From positions 1-25,097 of the forward strand of contig JAAAIG010000585.1 in the NCBI GenBank assembly GCA_015852425.1: a DNA stretch of 25,097 nt. Reading direction: 5' to 3'. Positions 21,076 through 25,097 of the stretch are shown here, piece by piece. Made by a program: the position numbers and the translations under genes. Within the stretch, counting starts at the first letter, position 1; each line of letters begins with the position of its first letter. Origin of the DNA: Gryganskiella cystojenkinii. Taxonomy: Eukaryota; Mortierellomycota; Mortierellomycetes; Mortierellales; Mortierellaceae. The notes under the pieces were generated by a model that saw only the letters and a program-made list of their open reading frames with translations, made no database searches and was not told the origin of the DNA.

Positions 21076-22280
21076 TTAGGCTGTGGCGTTCGCACGGGCG
21101 ACAAAAAGGGCATCTGAATCGACCTTGAGATGGCTCTGAAGATCCTCTTGGGACTTGATATGGTATCCCAACTCGCCCAAGAGTCCCGTACGGATATCGT
21201 AGACCATACCGACAATTTCGACATGTTGACCTCTCTCCCAGGCGGCACGCATCGTGGGCGTCTTGGCGACAGTCAAGACCGAGTTTCGGCAGTTAATCTC
21301 CACCAGGGCTCGGCACTTCTCCTCTGTGGTCTGGATCTTGTTCAGGTTGTGAAGATGTTGTTGCTTGACCTCCTTGATGTTGCCCAACCAGTTGTCGATC
21401 AAACCATAAGAGCCATCACCCAAGGCAGCGGCCACACCACCACACTCGTAGTGTCCACAGACAACGACGGTCTCAACCTTGAGGACATCAACAGCGTATT
21501 GGAGGACGGAAAGACAGTTCAGATCTGTGCCCACGACAACATTGGCGATATTGCGGTGCGTAAAGACTTCGCCGGGGGCTGAAATGAAATGAAATCAGAT
21601 TGGAAAAAGAGAGGTGAGTTAAATGAATAGGGTTCGGTCAGTTATGTGGGGTCTGGATCTGTTATCAGAGATTTTTTGATCGTCCGCCCAAAAAAAAAAA
21701 AGACCGAAAATGCTTTTTCGACTTCATTTTTGATTGTCCCGACTCTGCCCTAACCGTGTTGTGGTTGTGTTTCGAAAAACCTCCCCATAAACTTACCAAG
21801 TTGAAGGAGCTCATTCTCAGGCACACGCGAGTCCGAGCAACCGATCCAGAAGACCTTGGGTTGTTGACCCTTGGAGCAATTCTCAAAGAAGTCCGGCTGG
21901 CGTTCCCGAATGGCCTTGGACCACGCACGGTTGTTCTTCAAGAGACGGGACAGACCATGGTTCTTCTCGATCGTGGGGCTGGGACCGAAGGTGACGGGAG
22001 AACGAGGGCAGCAAGCGGAATGATCGTCCTCATCGTCCTCTACTTGCTGTTCACCACTACTGTTATATTTGTGAAGGAGGTGATGCAAGTGGTGATGATG
22101 TTTGTGGTCATGGGAGGAAGCAGTGCTGACAGAAAGTTGCTGAACCTGGTTCACGACATCGGCCTCGACGACGGTGGTATCCTTTTTCTCGACGATGATG
22201 TTGGGCGACATGCTGGTATTGTTATCAGGAATAGTGATGTTGTTAGGTTGAGGACTAGCGTGATGGAAGAAAGAAAACAT
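21076..22280 (-). CDS. NCE103: Beta-class carbonic anhydrase
   Basis: Two exons, 22280-21797 and 21578-21076, with a 218-bp intron (gtaagt...ttcag), give 328 residues. The zinc ligands are C148 (in FWIGCSDSRVPE), H204 and C207 (in VVVCGHYECGG). The catalytic Asp150-Arg152 pair is present. APGEVFTHRNIAN follows the splice and GNIKEV and EINCRNSV complete the family pattern. The enzyme interconverts CO2 and bicarbonate; in yeast the homologue NCE103 supplies bicarbonate for carboxylases in ambient air. About 105 residues precede the core, more than in yeast (221 residues in total there). This extension has a His cluster (HDHKHHHHLHHLLHK, 57-71) and an acidic run (VEDDEDD, 80-86). ATG 22280 is the first in frame; the frame upstream is open without another ATG. 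No clear mitochondrial presequence is seen. Confidence 0.95.
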
Positions 22281-23555
22281 TATTAAAATATTGAAAATGA
22301 AGGTAGAGAGAAGCAAGGAAGGCAGGGAATGAGACAGGCTTTTTAAACAGGGCAATGCTTTATCCAACTAGGAAAGCATCCCGTGAACGGATTCGACAAG
22401 TGTGGGCTATCCATTTGATCCCGTTATTGATCGACTTTTTCTTCCTGTTCTGTCAAGGTGGGCGACCGTTTTGGATCGAAAAGAGTCCTTCTTTGTTGTT
22501 GCTGTTCTCTTTCCTGTTTCCCCCAAAAGGGCTTCGATTCATGCAAAAAGAAAGTTCAAAGGTATTGTCCACAGGCGCAGACATGGCTGGAATAACTGTA
22601 GAAATAGAGGACGAGGGCGACAGGTTCTTCCATACACATGCCCCTGCTGATCGAATTTGTTCCAGAACATGAAATTCTCGGGAACTCCATCTTTGTCTCT
22701 TTTCTTTACCTTGGTGAAAAGAAGAGAGGGCGAATTGACTGGACTGGACTGGGAAACTTGGGAAGAGAGGTGAAGTGGTTGCTTGGCTGGTGGGGATTGA
22801 AGAGCTGAAGAGAAGAAAGGAAGAAAAAAGAAAAAGAAAAAAAGAAAGGAGTTATACTATTTATTTGCGTGAACAACGAGCGATCTCTTCTTCACTCCCG
22901 TTATTTTTTTTTTTGTTGGACCAACATTTTTTTTTTATTGGTTTTTTGAGCTTCTTGCTCCGAGGACCAGAAAGATACAATGAAGGACCATCGACTTTCA
23001 CCCCTCCACTCTTTACTGTCTTCCTTGTCGTTTCTCTTTCGAAATGTGCCGAATCTCACACCGCTTCCATATTTTGATGCGAAACTATTTGTGTTCTTAT
23101 TGTTTGCCCACGAAAACTGTCTCGTTGTGTTCGCGTTCGTTGTGCAACTTGACCAAGAAAACATTGCAAATGTGGGTAAAGGATGTGCTTATCCAACCCC
23201 TCGGAAATACAAGTCCACGCCCTTCAACCCAATATCTCCAATCAAAGCATGAAGAACACAGAGCCTGGCTCTCTTTACCTCAATAAGTGGTGAGTTCGAC
23301 AAAGGGGCAGAGTGAGCAGGTGAATTTTTTTTCCAATCGACGAAAGAAACTTTCAGGAACAGAAAACAAAGTTTGTGGGGATCGTCAAATATGGAGGTGC
23401 GCACGGTCAATTAGGCACATGTGCAGTTAAAAGAACCCTGCATCTACGTTCAATTATCGTTCCTGTCATTTTGAGAACACAAAACTATTTCTGCGTTAGC
23501 AGTCACTCATGATGCCTTGGAAATTAAAGAAGGGTGCGGCCGGCGCGATTTGCTT
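22281..23555. other. Intergenic region between carbonic anhydrase and Fanzor
   Basis: About 1.3 kb, containing the carbonic anhydrase promoter on the left and the 3' flank of the Fanzor on the right. There are T and A homopolymers (22903-22940) and short frames without motifs. The 150-250 bases next to the Fanzor stop contain a GC-rich patch (gcggccggcgcg near 23537) and a perfect palindrome gcacatgtgc (23415-23424). In TnpB and Fanzor loci the guide RNA and element end lie on this side, but I cannot define either by eye. Confidence 0.45.
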
Positions 23556-25097
23556 CTAAAAGGTCTGATTAGCTCTCGTGATAGCGAGGTGAGTAGCAAC
23601 AATCCATGCTGCGTTTGTATCTCTCCCTCTGTGACTGTATCCACATAGGAAAGAGATACAATCGGGGTTTATGCACTCCACTGCTCCGTGAATCCGCATT
23701 GTTTTCACACCCTTGGTTGTCATCCTGCGCGCACGAACGAGTCGTACAAGCTCAAAACAATATGGACATGTTTGCGAGCTCATGTGTTCGTTCGTCTTGG
23801 CCACAGGCGTGTATCGCATGTGTCGCTCCGGTACAGTACTGCCGCCCATTTTCGCCTTCCCTTTGAACCGGGATTGATCACCCATCCCTGCTGCACCGTG
23901 AAGAATGATTGGAATCACCTCGAGCTTTTCTAGTGGACACTGACCAACATGCTGTAGAACCTTGCGCACTGTCTCGTGTCCTGAGGCGTCGACAATCTTC
24001 TTGACAACAATCTCCGGTCGATGATGCCTCAAGCACGATGTGCAATAGCCGTCATCACAAATTGTCGACGCATCGAGAGAAGACTGGTCTAGTAAAGTTG
24101 ACGGCAATGGAGACGATGAAAGGCATCCATCTCGTTCCCAAGGCTGATGAACGGCATGGACAACTACAAAAATTAGGACAGTAAGGATGTTGTGCGCCAA
24201 TTAGAAACTAAAGTAAAGAAAACATATCCGTAGGCATGCACATTAGATAAAATTAAAACTTGCCATTCTTGCAGATACTTCGCTCCCGGGCAGCTGCATA
24301 ATCATATGCTCGGTTGAGGGACAGGTTTGTGTGATGCTTCATATTCCGCATGGCTGGGGACCGTTCGAATTTGCGAACCTCTGCTGCTGCAGCTCGTCGA
24401 ACCTGAGCCGCCTGCTCCACCTCCATGACCGAGCTCGCGTTCTCAAGACTTTGTCCTGCCAGACGCTCATATATCCTTCTGATCGGCCTATTCCTCTTGG
24501 AATTTAGTCTTTTTTGGCGGAATTGTTGTTGTTTGGTTAAGCCAGAAACATGGCGTAGTCTCGATACTGACGTCTCGTGAGCCTCAGGGATCTTGATAGT
24601 ATTGAGGGCCATAGTCCGACTCTGAGCAAGTGCGCTGTGGAAGTCACTGTCCAACTCGTCGATCCTTTCCGAATCCCTGGATGAGAGAGCCTCGTACCGA
24701 TTCTGGAGTTTGATGGCGGTCGAAACAGGCACCGGTACAGCGTTAAACATTTTGCTTCGACCGGGGTCGACGCCAATGAGAACCTCTTGCTTGACTCGAC
24801 GGGGCTGTTCACCACCGTCGCGGTTCTGTCTTTTTTCGCATTTGTCGGATAAATTGTCTGTTCTCATTGCTATAGAGTCATTGTTGACCCTGATCTCCTC
24901 CAGAAGCTCAGTGATTGACATGGACTCTGCATAGTCCATACAGCCCCGATGCTTCAGAGAAGGTGTCGAGGTGATGGTCGTCTGATCTGAGCTTGCAGTG
25001 GGTGTGGGAACCGACGCCGATGCCGATGCCGATGACGATGATGATGATGATGATGACGCAGCCGGTTCGCTTTTGTCCTTTGCCTTTTTTTTTCCTG
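23556..25097 (-). CDS. Fanzor (eukaryotic TnpB-like RNA-guided nuclease), C-terminal part
   Basis: Two exons are visible, from the window edge (25097) to 24264 and 24163-23556. They are joined across a 100-bp intron with a GC donor (AATG|gcaagt) and a tag acceptor; 479 residues are seen and the frame runs out of the window at its 5' end. The order, numbered from the edge, is: basic GKKKAKDK, a run of nine Ser then Ala/Ser/Thr (about 14-45), RuvC-I VLIGVDPGRS with D110, a long helical Arg/Lys-rich stretch (about 170-270), a GAAG-FKG segment (366-380), NEHMSSQTCPYC with E403 and C410/C413, then HGAVECINPDC (C441/C446) and RDTNAAW with RuvC-III D459. The DPG, TSxxCPxC...HGxxxCxNxxC and RDxNAA order is diagnostic of TnpB/Fanzor proteins, which cut DNA guided by an omega-RNA. 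No inactivating stop or frameshift was seen. A fully domesticated gene is an alternative to a mobile one. Confidence 0.88.

Noticed and set aside
22980..23252. 90-codon plus-strand ATG frame with a hydrophobic middle
   Set aside because: No motif, no splice evidence, low-complexity Leu/Ser/Phe composition from CT-rich DNA.
1..25097. CRISPR array, rRNA or bacterial-type operons
   Set aside because: No regularly spaced repeats and no rRNA-like sequence were seen; genes are intron-bearing and individually transcribed.

Overview
The window is eukaryotic nuclear DNA, almost certainly from an early-diverging fungus (a Mucoromycota or Mortierella-like genome is my best guess from protein style, not a proven assignment). 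Genes carry short spliceosomal introns, mostly 89-218 bp, with GT-AG ends such as gtaagt/gtatgc and cag/tag. Start codons sit in CAATG-type contexts behind pyrimidine-rich leaders. The products are typical fungal proteins, each transcribed on its own. I rebuilt exons by hand: every join below keeps the frame and restores conserved motifs.

Layout. (1) 74-2286 (-): Ran1/Ksp1/Sks1-like Ser/Thr kinase with two long introns. (2) 2287-7353: about 5 kb without a convincing gene. (3) 7354-9020 (-): GINS subunit Psf2, then a tiny NCE101-like membrane protein. (4) 9.0-10.46 kb: intergenic, with reading-frame fragments that may be a decayed gene. (5) 10464-12434 (-): co-chaperone STI1, whose first coding exon is only the ATG. 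It is divergent from (6) 12851-14357 (+): thymine-DNA glycosylase with a large SUMO-motif-bearing insertion. The shared promoter has a heat-shock-element core. (7) 14548-15146 (-): unrecognised 162-residue protein. (8) 16738-18952 (+): KGD2 (E2 of 2-oxoglutarate dehydrogenase). (9) 19608-20552 (+): LUD-domain protein. (10) 21076-22280 (-): beta-carbonic anhydrase with a His-rich N-terminal extension. (11) 23556 to beyond 25097 (-): C-terminal part of a Fanzor, the eukaryotic relative of TnpB/Cas12.

Most of the window is housekeeping: DNA replication (Psf2), DNA repair (TDG), protein folding (STI1), TCA cycle (KGD2) and CO2/bicarbonate (carbonic anhydrase). No operon-like logic links these genes. 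The one element with a mobile or RNA-guided character is the Fanzor at the right edge. Its RuvC aspartates, candidate RuvC-II glutamate and zinc ribbon are intact once a GC-AG intron is removed. Its 5' part, and any left transposon end, lie outside the window.
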